NCBI RefSeq assembly: GCF_900107705.1
Contig: NZ_FNRE01000014.1
Span: 1-64,000 of the forward strand
Reading direction: 5' to 3'
Length of the DNA stretch: 64,000 bases
Source of the DNA: Prevotella sp. tc2-28
Lineage (GTDB): Bacteria > Bacteroidota > Bacteroidia > Bacteroidales > Bacteroidaceae
The notes beneath the pieces were generated by a model. The model was not told the origin of the DNA. It worked only from the letters and a program-made list of their open reading frames with translations, and did no database searches. Below, piece by piece: positions 8,357 through 16,811 of the stretch. Each line of letters begins with the position of its first letter. Position 1 is the stretch's first letter. The position numbers and the translations under genes are program-made.

Positions 8357-10090
8357 ATGGACTACGAAAAGAAAAACAAAGATGCTATTAGCACTATCAA
8401 GCAAGCACTTAGACAACTTGCAACGAATGGTGTTCCTGTTGGTAATATAATAGAAGCCATAAAGGATATAGAAGAAAAGTACGCAGAGAGCGAGGGTGAG
8501 AGGATAAGGAAACTTCTTATTGAAGCGGTGATTCAAGTTTTGCAAGACCAATATTGTTCTAATAGAGGTGTTTCAAAAGAAAAGGTTCTTGCTTGGCTTG
8601 AAAAGCAAGGTCAAACTTTTACCAAGAAAGATGTAGATGATGCTTATCTCAAAGGTGTATGTGATACAAAGCACGAACTTGAAAAGCAAGGTAAGCAGAA
8701 GCCTGCTAATGAGGTTGAACATAAGTTTAATGTTGGTGATTTCCTTGTAAGTGATTATTGTATGGGCAAAGTAGTTGAACTTACTAATGACGCTTATCTC
8801 TTAGACACAGAACAAGGCATCCCCTTCTCTTGTGAACATAATGCCCATATCTGGACTATCCAAGATGCAAAGGATGGTGATGTGCTTTTTACTTCATCTA
8901 CAGCAAGCCATGAAACTTTTATATTCAAAGGCATAGATGAAAAGGGTAATACAAAATGCTATTTTTCTTATGATTCTGAAGACGGTTTTAGAGAAGGTAT
9001 ATATCATTTCATTGGTAGGGCAACAAACTGCAAACCAGCAACCAAAGAACAGCGTGACCTATTATTTAAGAAGATGCACGAAGCAGGCTATGAATGGGAT
9101 GCTGAGAAGAAAGAGTTGAAGAAGATTGAGCAGAAGAAGACTCCCATAGAGGGAGAGTTCCCGTATGATAATCCTTCTGACACCTTAGAGGGTGAGATAG
9201 AGAATATATGGGGAAAGTTAAGTAGTGGAGATAGATTCTCTGCCACCAAAGAGGGTTTTCGCGAAGTAATAACCCACTTCGTTAATTATATTAAAGAACA
9301 AGATGACTGGAAACTTGTAGAGCAGAAGCCTGCTTGGAGTGAAGAGGACGATATTATGGCACATGATATAGACTATGCTCTCAGGTGTCAGATAACCTAC
9401 CCAATATCAAGATTACAGTCTATGTCTACTTGGATTAATAATCTTAAAGAAAGAGTGCAACCAAATCCTGCTTGGAGTGAGGAAGACAGAAGAATGCTTA
9501 TTGGTCTTATTGATGAATTAGATGCAATTATGAATAAGGCAACACCAAATGAAATATCTGTTTATAGTAAGTATGCAAACTGGCTCAATTCCATCAAAGA
9601 TAGAGTTGGTTGTAAAGTGAATTGCACAACCACAAAACAGAGAAGTGAAGAAATGGGCAAATTGTTTCTTGATGCGATTTCACTACTTAGAGACTATGCA
9701 AGTGGTGTCGATAAAAATAGTCAATTAGGGAAGAAGATTGGTAGAGCAGACGCATTCCTTTCAGACCTCTATCACAATGCCTTTTATCCATCTACTCATA
9801 ATATGAGAGAAGATTTAAGAAAAGCTGAGTGGAGTAAAGAGGATGAATACTATTATGGAATTATTCAGCATATCCTAAATAACGAATGGGTTAAGGAAAT
9901 TGATGAAGAGAATGCAATTAATTGGTTTAAATCTCTCAAAGAAAGATACATTTGGAAACCGAGTGATGAGCAGATGAAAGCACTTGAACATGCAATTAAT
10001 TGCTATTCGGGTGTCTCTCCAACTAACACAGAAGAAGTTTATACTCTCGAAATTATGAAAGAGCAATTAAAGAAATTAAGGGAGGAATAG
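8357..10090 (+). CDS. Repeat protein with WSEED-type motifs
   Basis: 577 residues from ATG 8357; a GTG at 8351 is in frame. The C-terminal half repeats a motif of the form PAWSEED followed by a helix: near residues 324, 371, 490 (AEWSKED) and 532 (WKPSDEQMKALEHAINCYSG). A related phrase opens the protein (ISTIKQALRQL with GERIRKLLIEAVIQVL). Such repeat proteins are common and unannotated in Bacteroides phages. The mid-section (about 110-260) has a separate beta-rich domain (HKFNVGDFLVSDYC). Function unknown; binding through the repeats is a guess. Confidence 0.72.
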   Translation: MDYEKKNKDAISTIKQALRQLATNGVPVGNIIEAIKDIEEKYAESEGERIRKLLIEAVIQVLQDQYCSNRGVSKEKVLAWLEKQGQTFTKKDVDDAYLKGVCDTKHELEKQGKQKPANEVEHKFNVGDFLVSDYCMGKVVELTNDAYLLDTEQGIPFSCEHNAHIWTIQDAKDGDVLFTSSTASHETFIFKGIDEKGNTKCYFSYDSEDGFREGIYHFIGRATNCKPATKEQRDLLFKKMHEAGYEWDAEKKELKKIEQKKTPIEGEFPYDNPSDTLEGEIENIWGKLSSGDRFSATKEGFREVITHFVNYIKEQDDWKLVEQKPAWSEEDDIMAHDIDYALRCQITYPISRLQSMSTWINNLKERVQPNPAWSEEDRRMLIGLIDELDAIMNKATPNEISVYSKYANWLNSIKDRVGCKVNCTTTKQRSEEMGKLFLDAISLLRDYASGVDKNSQLGKKIGRADAFLSDLYHNAFYPSTHNMREDLRKAEWSKEDEYYYGIIQHILNNEWVKEIDEENAINWFKSLKERYIWKPSDEQMKALEHAINCYSGVSPTNTEEVYTLEIMKEQLKKLREE

Positions 10091-10092
10091 TT

Positions 10093-10485
10093 ATGAAAGC
10101 AAACGAATTGATGATTGGTGATTGGGTGGAATGTACTTATTGGACTCCATCAAAGCAACTAAAAGTCGCTGAAATTAGACGGATTATGGATGATGAAATT
10201 AAGATAGGTGTTTATTCTGATGATTTGATTTTGATTTTTAGACAGTCAGAAGTGAAGCCAATACCCATAACACCAGAGATTCTTGAAAAGAATGGGTTTA
10301 TAAATTACACTGATTTCTATATGTGGAAAGAAGAATCGTTAGAACCCATTCATCTTGATAACTATGATGAAGACGGGTGGAGGTTGCGTATAAATTGTGA
10401 TAACATTCCGTGCGAATGCAAATATGTGCATCAACTCCAGCACGCATTAAGACTTTGTGGGATTGAAAAAGAAATTGTAGTATGA
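10093..10485 (+). CDS. Conserved Bacteroidales phage protein (130 aa)
   Basis: 130 residues beginning MKANELMIGDWVECTY, with the later phrase KPIPITPEILEKNGF and a C-terminal VHQLQHALRLCGIE. This pattern recurs in many Bacteroidales phage and mobile-element proteins of unknown function. The N-terminal region looks like a small SH3-like beta barrel. It overlaps the next gene by 4 bases. Confidence 0.7.
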   Translation: MKANELMIGDWVECTYWTPSKQLKVAEIRRIMDDEIKIGVYSDDLILIFRQSEVKPIPITPEILEKNGFINYTDFYMWKEESLEPIHLDNYDEDGWRLRINCDNIPCECKYVHQLQHALRLCGIEKEIVV

Positions 10486-10787
10486 AAAAATTTAGTTATC
10501 CTATACCAGAAAGAAAGATAGGTGAAGTGTTTACCTATAATGGCAAAACATACAAAGTAATGGATGCAAGTAAACAGCCATTATATAGAGTAACAAGTGC
10601 TGGAGGTAAGCCACTGGGCAAATTTGACATAGGCTGTTGTATAAGAAAGCCTGATACAGGAAATATCGAGAACTTATGTGTCTTTACTGACTATTGTGGA
10701 AAGATAAACAAAAGACATATAGGCTACTGTATGGCTCCTTATAGGAAAGACGGTAATACGGTATACTTTGTAGAAGTAAACAAATAA
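10482..10787 (+). CDS. Hypothetical protein (101 aa)
   Basis: 101 residues with five cysteines (FDIGCCIRKP, NLCVFTDYC, GYCM) that could bind metal. The N-terminal GEVFTYNGKTYKVMDA is beta-rich. Overlaps the upstream gene by 4 bases, so probably coupled. No family recognised. Confidence 0.6.
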   Translation: MKKFSYPIPERKIGEVFTYNGKTYKVMDASKQPLYRVTSAGGKPLGKFDIGCCIRKPDTGNIENLCVFTDYCGKINKRHIGYCMAPYRKDGNTVYFVEVNK

Positions 10788-10817
10788 AAAAAGAAACATT
10801 ATAATTATGGAACAGTT

Positions 10818-10976
10818 ATGAAAGCAACGGAAACAACGATTAAAGTAGAAAAACCTGTGGCATACATTGAGCATAAAGCCACAAAAAGTAGAATACCAGT
10901 ATATATACCTATTAGTTGGTTTAAGAGGTTTATGTTGCGTTTTTGTTTTGGATTAGAATATAATAAAGCTGAATAG
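10818..10976 (+). CDS. Small basic protein (52 aa)
   Basis: Starts MKATETTIKVEKP and ends LEYNKAE. It has a hydrophobic/basic stretch (PVYIPISWFKRFMLRFCFG) that could be membrane-peripheral. No family recognised. Located 7 bases before the next gene. Confidence 0.5.
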   Translation: MKATETTIKVEKPVAYIEHKATKSRIPVYIPISWFKRFMLRFCFGLEYNKAE

Positions 10977-10983
10977 ATAGATT

Positions 10984-11409
10984 ATGGATAAAGAGAAATG
11001 GCAGTCAATGACTGACGAGCAGAAGACCTCGTATATGAGGAAAGTATTCAAAGAAATGAATATAGGTGACAGTTTTGACTATACTGAATGCCGAAAGCTC
11101 TATGAACGTATGACAGAAGAAAAAGGAGGCACTCATGGAGTATATCACAATCCTTGTATCGTTCTTGAATTGTTTGACCCTATTATGGCTCCTGCTATCT
11201 TGGGTTGGATGTATTGTAACTTTGACGATAATGGTGACTGTGCAGGATATGGAAAGGGAAGCCCAGCACCACTATTCGGATATAATATGGTTGAACTGAC
11301 TTTCGATAAGGGTACGCTTATGGGATTTTCTGATTCAGAAAAGCAAATACTGCGTGAGGCTATAAGTATTATTGGAGAAAAAACAAAGCAGAAAGGAGAA
11401 GAGGCATGA
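10984..11409 (+). CDS. Hypothetical protein (141 aa)
   Basis: 141 residues. The N-terminus (KWQSMTDEQKTSYMRKVFKE) is helical; the centre has hydrophobic VLELFDPIMAPAILGWMYC. No family recognised. Overlaps the following small gene by 4 bases (ATGA). Confidence 0.6.
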   Translation: MDKEKWQSMTDEQKTSYMRKVFKEMNIGDSFDYTECRKLYERMTEEKGGTHGVYHNPCIVLELFDPIMAPAILGWMYCNFDDNGDCAGYGKGSPAPLFGYNMVELTFDKGTLMGFSDSEKQILREAISIIGEKTKQKGEEA

Positions 11410-11534
11410 AGGTGGAAACAGAAGATAAATGTCTTAAACCGACTAAATGTTTTTGGTATCACGAGAAAGATAATGAATGTTATGTATCACCTTATGAGGG
11501 ATGTATAAGAAATAAAGCACAGAAAGGAGAATAG
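11406..11534 (+). CDS. Small Cys-containing protein (42 aa)
   Basis: 42 residues with four cysteines arranged C-x6-C-x8-C-x8-C (CLKPTKC and CYVSPYEGC), suggesting a small metal-binding fold. Coupled to the previous gene by a 4-base overlap. Unknown function. Confidence 0.5.
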   Translation: MKVETEDKCLKPTKCFWYHEKDNECYVSPYEGCIRNKAQKGE

Positions 11535-11537
11535 CGT

Positions 11538-11624
11538 ATGGATATGATATACATAGCAATAATAATGCACGCAACAATTCTAAGCAGTGCAATCATAGCA
11601 GCAAGTTATATATTAAGAAAGTAA
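11538..11624 (+). CDS. Single-pass membrane peptide (28 aa)
   Basis: A 28-residue peptide that is almost entirely one hydrophobic helix (IYIAIIMHATILSSAIIAA) ending LRK. It sits 3 bases after the upstream stop and 4 before the next start, so it fits the operon. Short length keeps confidence low. Confidence 0.42.
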   Translation: MDMIYIAIIMHATILSSAIIAASYILRK

Positions 11625-11628
11625 GCGT

Positions 11629-12357
11629 ATGACAAACAAAGAAGCAATAAAATTCTTACAGCAACTCTATCCAAACGGTGGTCACTGTTGGCTTGATGAA
11701 CAGAGAATAGAAGCTATTGGCATGGCTGTAAAAGCTTTGCAAGAAGAGCCTGTCGCACCCAAAGTACTGAAAGACATACTTAATGCAAAAACTGCCGCTG
11801 AAAGCCTCGGTATCTCACAGGAAGAGCATGACAGGATTGTTGATGAACTTATCTATGGCAAAGAGCCAGAGTTGGTAGATGTAGATGATTTGCCAGAAGA
11901 AGAGCCTGTAAGCGAGGACTTGAAAACAGAACTCAACAAGTATATCAAAGACTATTTTACTATTGACACAGAACAACTTGATAGGTTTGGTATTGAAGAG
12001 AAGGACTATATTTATTCGATGGACAAGAGTGATATGCTTGCGTTGGCTGAACATTTCACTAACTGGCAGAAATCAAATCTTTGGAAACCTGCCGATGGAG
12101 AGGATTTGCCAGAGTATGACAGAGAGGTTATAGCCTTGATTAAGTATAATGCACAGCACAATATCCATGATGAGGAATATCCTACTTATAGAGTTGGATT
12201 TGGTCATAGACCAGACCCTAAAGGATGGGATGGCAAGAGTGTTACCACAGGACAGGTAGAGCACTATACGCCTAAGACCTATGACAAAGGTGATTGGAAT
12301 ATTCCAGATATTGTTTATTGGTTAGATGTTGAACTTCCAAAAGAAATAGAACTATGA
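11629..12357 (+). CDS. DUF551-like accessory protein
   Basis: 242 residues. The C-terminal part, LWKPADGEDLPEYDREVIAL followed by a beta-rich segment ending IVYWLDVELPKE, matches the DUF551 pattern common in phages. The N-terminal part (KEAIKFLQQLYPNGGHCWLD) resembles phage proteins that share this fusion. A central acidic linker (DVDDLPEEEPVSED) joins them. No enzymatic role is known. Overlaps the next gene by 4 bases. Confidence 0.7.
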   Translation: MTNKEAIKFLQQLYPNGGHCWLDEQRIEAIGMAVKALQEEPVAPKVLKDILNAKTAAESLGISQEEHDRIVDELIYGKEPELVDVDDLPEEEPVSEDLKTELNKYIKDYFTIDTEQLDRFGIEEKDYIYSMDKSDMLALAEHFTNWQKSNLWKPADGEDLPEYDREVIALIKYNAQHNIHDEEYPTYRVGFGHRPDPKGWDGKSVTTGQVEHYTPKTYDKGDWNIPDIVYWLDVELPKEIEL

Positions 12358-12662
12358 GTAAAGCAGAAGAATTTATACAGGACTACACAAGGAATTGTAG
12401 CAATGAATTTGAACCACAAAAAGCCCCACCATCAGTTTACAATCCTTGGCTAACACCAAATGAAGCAAGAAAGGCTGTGGAGATTGCAAGGGAAGAAGTG
12501 ATTGAAAAGGCTTGTGAGTATCTTGACTTACATTGTAATGAGGTAAAGACTGAAGACAATGGCATAGCTGGCTGGATTGATAATGAGTTTATTGATAACT
12601 TTAGAAAAGCAATGAGAAATGAGATACAAGATAAAGTACAAAGACCTCATAAGAAAATTTAA
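12354..12662 (+). CDS. Hypothetical protein (102 aa)
   Basis: 102 residues. NPWLTPNEARKAVEIAREEV is a long helix followed by a C-terminal helical segment. Similar short proteins occur in Bacteroidales phage accessory regions. The end overlaps the next frame by 44 bases. Confidence 0.58.
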   Translation: MSKAEEFIQDYTRNCSNEFEPQKAPPSVYNPWLTPNEARKAVEIAREEVIEKACEYLDLHCNEVKTEDNGIAGWIDNEFIDNFRKAMRNEIQDKVQRPHKKI

Positions 12663-12807
12663 GCCTTTTGCAGATAATAAGGTGGTTATGGTAGCTTCTA
12701 ATGGAGAAGTATCTTTCTATGATGAAGAAGGAATGTTTCGTATCACACACCTTGTAGAGAAAGATGATGGAGAACTTGTAAGGGTAGTAGAGGATAATGA
12801 ATTATGA
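12619..12807 (+). CDS. Small hypothetical protein (62 aa)
   Basis: 62 residues starting inside the end of the previous gene. The part beyond the overlap (KVVMVASNGEVSFYDEEG and HLVEKDDGELVRVVED) is beta-rich and natural in composition. The start could be an internal codon after 12662. Overlaps the next gene by 4 bases. Confidence 0.5.
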   Translation: MRYKIKYKDLIRKFKPFADNKVVMVASNGEVSFYDEEGMFRITHLVEKDDGELVRVVEDNEL

Positions 12808-13442
12808 GCAAAGAAAACAAACACATCTACACGCTTGAACTAACAGAGCGTCAGGCGAAACTACTGTCGTATGCCTGTGACCAGTTCACACGGCTAATAC
12901 AAGGGCAAGACAATGCCTTTCAAGACCTCTTTGAGGAAGCCTGGGAGAAAAGGGCGTTACTACACGCAGGAGATAGTATGCACAAGGAATGGGATGGTGG
13001 CTGGTATAATATGCGCCACGAAGCGGAGAAGATAGCCAACGACATCAAGAAACGTTTCTGGGGACTTGATAGGCAAACGCTCAACGGAATACACTATGAC
13101 GATACTGCGGACATCCTTTGGGATATTCATCGCGTTCTTAGACATCAGTTCTACTTAGACAGAGGCGACACGTCTATTGCTACCGTGGATAGCGAGAACC
13201 CGACAAGTTCCGTCGGTTCTGAGCCGCTTTCTATTGTTAGACGGGCAGATATACCAACCGAGGACTTAAAAGCTGATATCGCCCGTTTGTATGCCGAAAT
13301 CGACAAGTGTATCAGTGACCTCGTAGTAGCGAGAGGCAAACGTGATGACAAAGGCATATCCGATGCCCATTGGAAAATGGAGTCTCTTATGGTAAAAGCG
13401 CAACAAGAGTTTCAGGTTATTTACGAATTCTTAAGCAAATGA
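12804..13442 (+). CDS. Hypothetical phage protein (212 aa)
   Basis: 212 residues. The N-terminal 110 form a helical domain (LELTERQAKLLSYACDQF); the C-terminal part (about 145-212) is a separate two-helix coiled segment (LKADIARLYAEIDKCISDLV). The linker is Ser/Thr-rich. Codon use from here to 14794 is less AT-rich than in genes 7167-12807, hinting at a different recent history. No function recognised. Confidence 0.65.
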   Translation: MSKENKHIYTLELTERQAKLLSYACDQFTRLIQGQDNAFQDLFEEAWEKRALLHAGDSMHKEWDGGWYNMRHEAEKIANDIKKRFWGLDRQTLNGIHYDDTADILWDIHRVLRHQFYLDRGDTSIATVDSENPTSSVGSEPLSIVRRADIPTEDLKADIARLYAEIDKCISDLVVARGKRDDKGISDAHWKMESLMVKAQQEFQVIYEFLSK

Positions 13443-13630
13443 ATATGGAAGCAAAAGAATTTAGGTCAGTAGGCAAGATGTACAAGAAGATTGCGGGCAA
13501 ACGATACAGACTACCGCGAAAGGTCAAAAAACGCTTCAAGACCAATATGTGCAAGCATGGTTTGGACATCAAAAAGCTAAAGTTTAGTTACAAACGCTTA
13601 AATATGGATATGTATGGAAAGACTAAATGA
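13439..13630 (+). CDS. Small basic protein (63 aa)
   Basis: 63 residues, strongly Lys/Arg-rich (YKKIAGKRYRLPRKVKKRFK), which suggests nucleic-acid binding. Start 13439 overlaps the previous stop by 4 bases (ATGA); an upstream in-frame ATG at 13370 is less likely. Unknown family. Confidence 0.58.
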   Translation: MNMEAKEFRSVGKMYKKIAGKRYRLPRKVKKRFKTNMCKHGLDIKKLKFSYKRLNMDMYGKTK

Positions 13631-13808
13631 CAACGAAGTAAAAGAAGTTGCGAGAATGCAACAGATGATAGATTTATACGAAGGATTTATCTGCGCTTTA
13701 CACATGATGATGTTGAGCGAAAAAGAAATTAACTATCCACAATTTACCGACACCAACTTTGACAAGGAAATGAATAAAATATGGCGATGGGTAAAAGAAC
13801 ACAAATGA
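13614..13808 (+). CDS. Small hypothetical protein (64 aa)
   Basis: 64 residues, mostly helical (NEVKEVARMQQMIDLYEGF). Overlaps the upstream gene by 17 bases and the next by 4. No family recognised. Confidence 0.55.
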   Translation: MERLNDNEVKEVARMQQMIDLYEGFICALHMMMLSEKEINYPQFTDTNFDKEMNKIWRWVKEHK

Positions 13809-14179
13809 ATATGGAATGGAAATTTCGCGGCTGGGATGCCACAGGTAACAAAGGTTGGGTTTACGGCGATTTGGTACACAATCAGAAAATTACAAAGACA
13901 GGCTTAGAGCCGAGAGTTATGGTAGGAGGCTATGAGGTCGTGCCGGAGAGCGTAGGCTTGTGGACTGGCAGAAAAGACAGCAATGGCAAAGATATCTTTG
14001 TCGGCGACATCCTTAGAGACGCATGGGACCTTGTCAATGAAGTAATATGGGATGATGATGCCGCTGGCGTGTATCTCTACTATAAAGACATATACTCTAC
14101 TTTTATGGATAAAGAATATGAGCATATGGAGATTATCGGCAATAACTTTCTGAACAAAGAACTTTTGGATAATGAATAA
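13805..14179 (+). CDS. YopX-family phage protein
   Basis: About 124 residues. The N-terminal phrase EWKFRGWDATGNKGWVYGDL, then GLWTGRKDSNGKDIFVGDIL and a C-terminal EIIGNNF, are the standard YopX signature (FRGwd...w.yG.L ... GRkDknG..iyeGDil ... viGNi). YopX proteins are frequent in phages of Gram-positives and Bacteroidota; function unknown. Start 13805 gives a 4-base overlap with the previous stop. Confidence 0.88.
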   Translation: MNMEWKFRGWDATGNKGWVYGDLVHNQKITKTGLEPRVMVGGYEVVPESVGLWTGRKDSNGKDIFVGDILRDAWDLVNEVIWDDDAAGVYLYYKDIYSTFMDKEYEHMEIIGNNFLNKELLDNE

Positions 14180-14495
14180 CAAAAAGCTGAAAGACCTTAG
14201 AAAGGATGATAGAATATGGTATTGGCATTTCACTTGTACAACACCTATCTATGTAGAGAGCATAAAGCGTGAAGGTGACCTGATGCGCATTAAGGTAAAG
14301 TGGGACGAAGCGGAATTTGAATGCTTCGGACACGCATTAGGCGTAACTTGTGTAGGACATAACAGGAAACTCAGAGAAGATATTATGTTTACCTGTTCTT
14401 ACGACATTTCCAAGAATAACGAAGAAAAGAGGCAGAAGATAAAAGCACTTCTTCCTGTATTGAGTGATTTAACCAAAAGAATAGAAAAGTTATGA
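14172..14495 (+). CDS. Hypothetical protein (107 aa)
   Basis: 107 residues. The N-terminal DDRIWYWHFTCTTPIYVESI and KWDEAEFECFG suggest a small beta-barrel; the C-terminal 35 residues are helical. Overlaps both neighbours (8 and 4 bases). No known function. Confidence 0.62.
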   Translation: MNNKKLKDLRKDDRIWYWHFTCTTPIYVESIKREGDLMRIKVKWDEAEFECFGHALGVTCVGHNRKLREDIMFTCSYDISKNNEEKRQKIKALLPVLSDLTKRIEKL

Positions 14496-14794
14496 AAGAG
14501 AAAGAAGAGAAATACTGCGGCGAATGCTGCTGGTTTTACGGAGAGGACACCTACGGATACGGAAGTTGCCCGTTCCGCTTTGCAGATATTCATGAGTGCG
14601 GACAACAATGTGACACACCGACGAAGTATGTCAGCAAGACACAGATGCGCCACTATCAGGCTATACTATTGCAAGCAAATAGGTATCGCAGGGATGATAA
14701 CGTTCCTGCCATCTATAAAATGCCAGACACGAAAGAACTTGGCAAGGCGATAGACTTTGCTTTTGAATATATAAAAGTATTCAGCAACCTATGA
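14492..14794 (+). CDS. Cys-rich protein, probable zinc binding
   Basis: 100 residues. The first half has CGECCWF, CPFRF and HECGQQC, consistent with a small zinc-ribbon; the second half is helical. Last gene of the long rightward operon, followed directly by a hairpin terminator. Confidence 0.62.
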   Translation: MKEKEEKYCGECCWFYGEDTYGYGSCPFRFADIHECGQQCDTPTKYVSKTQMRHYQAILLQANRYRRDDNVPAIYKMPDTKELGKAIDFAFEYIKVFSNL

Positions 14795-14799
14795 AAGAA

Positions 14800-14827
14800 A
14801 ACAGCCTGTCCTCACGGATGGGCTGTT
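14800..14827 (+). terminator. Hairpin terminator ending the early region
   Basis: AACAGCC (14800-14806) pairs with GGCTGTT (14821-14827), with a further TCC/GGA pairing and a TCAC loop inside. It lies 5 bases after the stop at 14794. No strong T-tract follows. From 14828 to 15007 I see no gene; it is where rightward early and leftward late transcripts meet. Confidence 0.6.
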
Positions 14828-15007
14828 GTCTATTAAAACCTAAAACTATTACTAAAAACTCCTAAATCCATTCAACCTTTTAGACTGCGCTCACGGGCTA
14901 TCCAAAAGTGAACTAAACAAATACATGAAAAAACTATTACTAAAACAAATACATAAAAATGAACGTTTACATACCTCTGTATGCCGTTAATGCTAAAAAC
15001 ACACAAT

Positions 15008-15499
15008 TCATGAAATTATTTTTCTCCTTATCCATCTAATCATCATCACGATAGCCGCAATGATGACGGCGATGGTTACGCCTGTTGTTACCTTTCCGAA
15101 ATCAAGGCAGAACTGCTCCCATTTGTTGAGATTCCTCTCGACTGGATATGGGGTACGGATGGAATCAGTCTTGATAAACGAGTCCACTACGACACGCTCT
15201 TTCCATCGGTCTATATATTTGGTATGCCATTTCTCATACCATACCGTATCACCTTTTGAGTGAATGAAAACGGAGTCCTTGACGAGAACCGAGTCTTTTT
15301 GAATGAACGTGTCCGTCTTGGTAACATACTCCGTTTTCACCGTTTCCACGGGGATATACTGAACGCTCTTGCATCCGCATAAGAGGAAGAGCAAGAGTAT
15401 CATCATGGCTATCATAGGTCCGGAACAGCCGTTGTTATAGTAACCATCCCTCCCGTAGGTTTTCAAGAACCAATATGAATAACTCCTTTGTGTAATCAT
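15008..15499 (-). CDS. Spanin-like lipoprotein with C-terminal TM helix
   Basis: 163 residues, or 135 if it starts at the internal ATG at 15415. That ATG would put MIAMMILLLFLLCGC at the N-terminus: a signal peptide with a lipobox-like LCGC. A periplasmic beta/coiled segment follows (KTEYVTKTDTFIQKDSVLVK), then a C-terminal membrane helix (TTGVTIAVIIAAIVMMIRWI) with an RRK tail. Outer-membrane lipid anchor plus inner-membrane helix is the plan of unimolecular (u-) spanins, which fuse the membranes at the last step of lysis. Translation is coupled to the endolysin gene (ATGA overlap). Confidence 0.65.
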   Translation of the reverse strand: MITQRSYSYWFLKTYGRDGYYNNGCSGPMIAMMILLLFLLCGCKSVQYIPVETVKTEYVTKTDTFIQKDSVLVKDSVFIHSKGDTVWYEKWHTKYIDRWKERVVVDSFIKTDSIRTPYPVERNLNKWEQFCLDFGKVTTGVTIAVIIAAIVMMIRWIRRKIIS

Positions 15500-16119
15500 A
15501 GTCCAAATTCTCGTTTAAATCTTCTAAGATAGTACATTCTTTCGCTAAGTCCATTTGTACCGCCATTGATACGCTTTGTTACGGCTATCGCATCATCCCT
15601 ATCTGCAAGCTGATTACAACCATTGGCGTACCAAAACCACATCGCACTCTTATAAGCGCCAGGACTCTGTGCAAGCCATTCGGGATGTTCGCTTACCTTT
15701 CCATTGCAGAATCCGCTTTTCTCATAGGCTATAACGTTGGACTTGCCAGTTATCTGCACTATACCACGTCCACGATATTTCCATCCATCACCACTCTTTT
15801 CATCTCCATTACCCATGCGATTTGCGTAGACTCTATTGGCGATCTTCTCTGGCTGACGTGCATAGTCTTTTACGTTCTCCTTATTAAAATATTTCGGGAA
15901 AACCTTTAATAAGCCATCGGCAGAGTAATTCAGATTCTCTTCAACGGCATTGAGGGCATTACTTTCATGGAAGAATTGAGCGAGCGCATGAGCTGTCCTT
16001 AGTGGTGTGTTGATGCCAAAACGTTCAGCCCATTCGTTAAACACCTTCACGAGCTCCAAGGCCCTTGTCTTATTGGTTTTTGGCACTGCTCTTAATAACT
16101 GTGACTGATTAATTATCAT
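15496..16119 (-). CDS. GH19-family endolysin (chitinase/lysozyme fold)
   Basis: 207 residues. TAHALAQFFHESNALNAVEE contains the family-19 catalytic Glu and the following second acid; the GH19 signature continues with KYRGRGIVQITGKSN and an N/Q-rich C-terminal half. GH19 enzymes in phages cut peptidoglycan glycan strands. No signal peptide, so export would depend on a holin. The holin-like gene lies just upstream in the transcription order and the spanin-like gene just downstream, forming a compact lysis cassette. Confidence 0.88.
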   Translation of the reverse strand: MIINQSQLLRAVPKTNKTRALELVKVFNEWAERFGINTPLRTAHALAQFFHESNALNAVEENLNYSADGLLKVFPKYFNKENVKDYARQPEKIANRVYANRMGNGDEKSGDGWKYRGRGIVQITGKSNVIAYEKSGFCNGKVSEHPEWLAQSPGAYKSAMWFWYANGCNQLADRDDAIAVTKRINGGTNGLSERMYYLRRFKREFGL

Positions 16120-16135
16120 AATAGGTTGATGTTAT

Positions 16136-16423
16136 TTAGTTATCGTCTTTATCCAATATGGTGTTACGGCTCTCCTTGTCGGGATATGTCTGCGTGAACT
16201 TGGCACAGAAGGCTGCTCCGGCACTTGTTCCTACCAAGTAGGGGTAGATGTCAAGCCACCACTCATGGGGCTGTGCTCCTGCGGCTATCATACCTTCATT
16301 GATGGCTATGGCAAGACCGCCGATGAAAGCGGCTACACCAAAGACCCACTTGAAGAACTTAGGCATCTTGTTCCGCCAACGGCTCACAATCTCGTTTCCT
16401 GTGTTCTTGATTTGCTCTCCCAT
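16136..16423 (-). CDS. Holin-like small membrane protein
   Basis: 95 residues with two hydrophobic helices (KWVFGVAAFIGGLAIAINEG and LDIYPYLVGTSAGAAFCAKF) separated by a short polar loop, and a charged C-terminal tail. Size, topology and location next to the endolysin fit a phage holin. No named family is certain. Confidence 0.65.
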   Translation of the reverse strand: MGEQIKNTGNEIVSRWRNKMPKFFKWVFGVAAFIGGLAIAINEGMIAAGAQPHEWWLDIYPYLVGTSAGAAFCAKFTQTYPDKESRNTILDKDDN

Positions 16424-16427
16424 GGTC

Positions 16428-16808
16428 TTACTTCTTGTTCTTCTTTATCTTCACCCCCTTGTCTGATGCCTCTACCATACTATTGAAACTGTTGAGTTCC
16501 GATGTAAGCCGTGAGAACTGCTTAACCATTTCAATCTTTAGCTCGTTGATAGTATTCAACAGCTCGTCGTATTTCTTCGAGTGAGATTCCTGTCGCGTTT
16601 CCATCTTCTTGACCTTTTCCTCAAGGATGGTGTTAAGGTGCATCTGCTGGGCTACCTCGTCGGTCATCTCCTTACATTTCTCGTCCATAGACTTCGACTT
16701 CTCTTTCAGAAGCCGAACATCAGTACGCAGGTTGTTGATGAAGCCCACGTACATCACAACGGCAGCGACTAAGGCTGCTATTATCTCATTGATGATAGCC
16801 TGTTCCAC
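16428..16808 (-). CDS. Membrane-anchored coiled-coil protein
   Basis: 126 residues. An N-terminal membrane helix (IIAALVAAVVMYVGFI) is followed by a long heptad-rich coiled coil (LLKEKSKSMDEKCKEMTDEV onward). Similar proteins accompany holin/endolysin genes in Bacteroidales phages and might be an i-spanin-like or antiholin component. The function is inferred from location. Confidence 0.62.
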   Translation of the reverse strand: MEQAIINEIIAALVAAVVMYVGFINNLRTDVRLLKEKSKSMDEKCKEMTDEVAQQMHLNTILEEKVKKMETRQESHSKKYDELLNTINELKIEMVKQFSRLTSELNSFNSMVEASDKGVKIKKNKK

Positions 16809-16811
16809 TCT

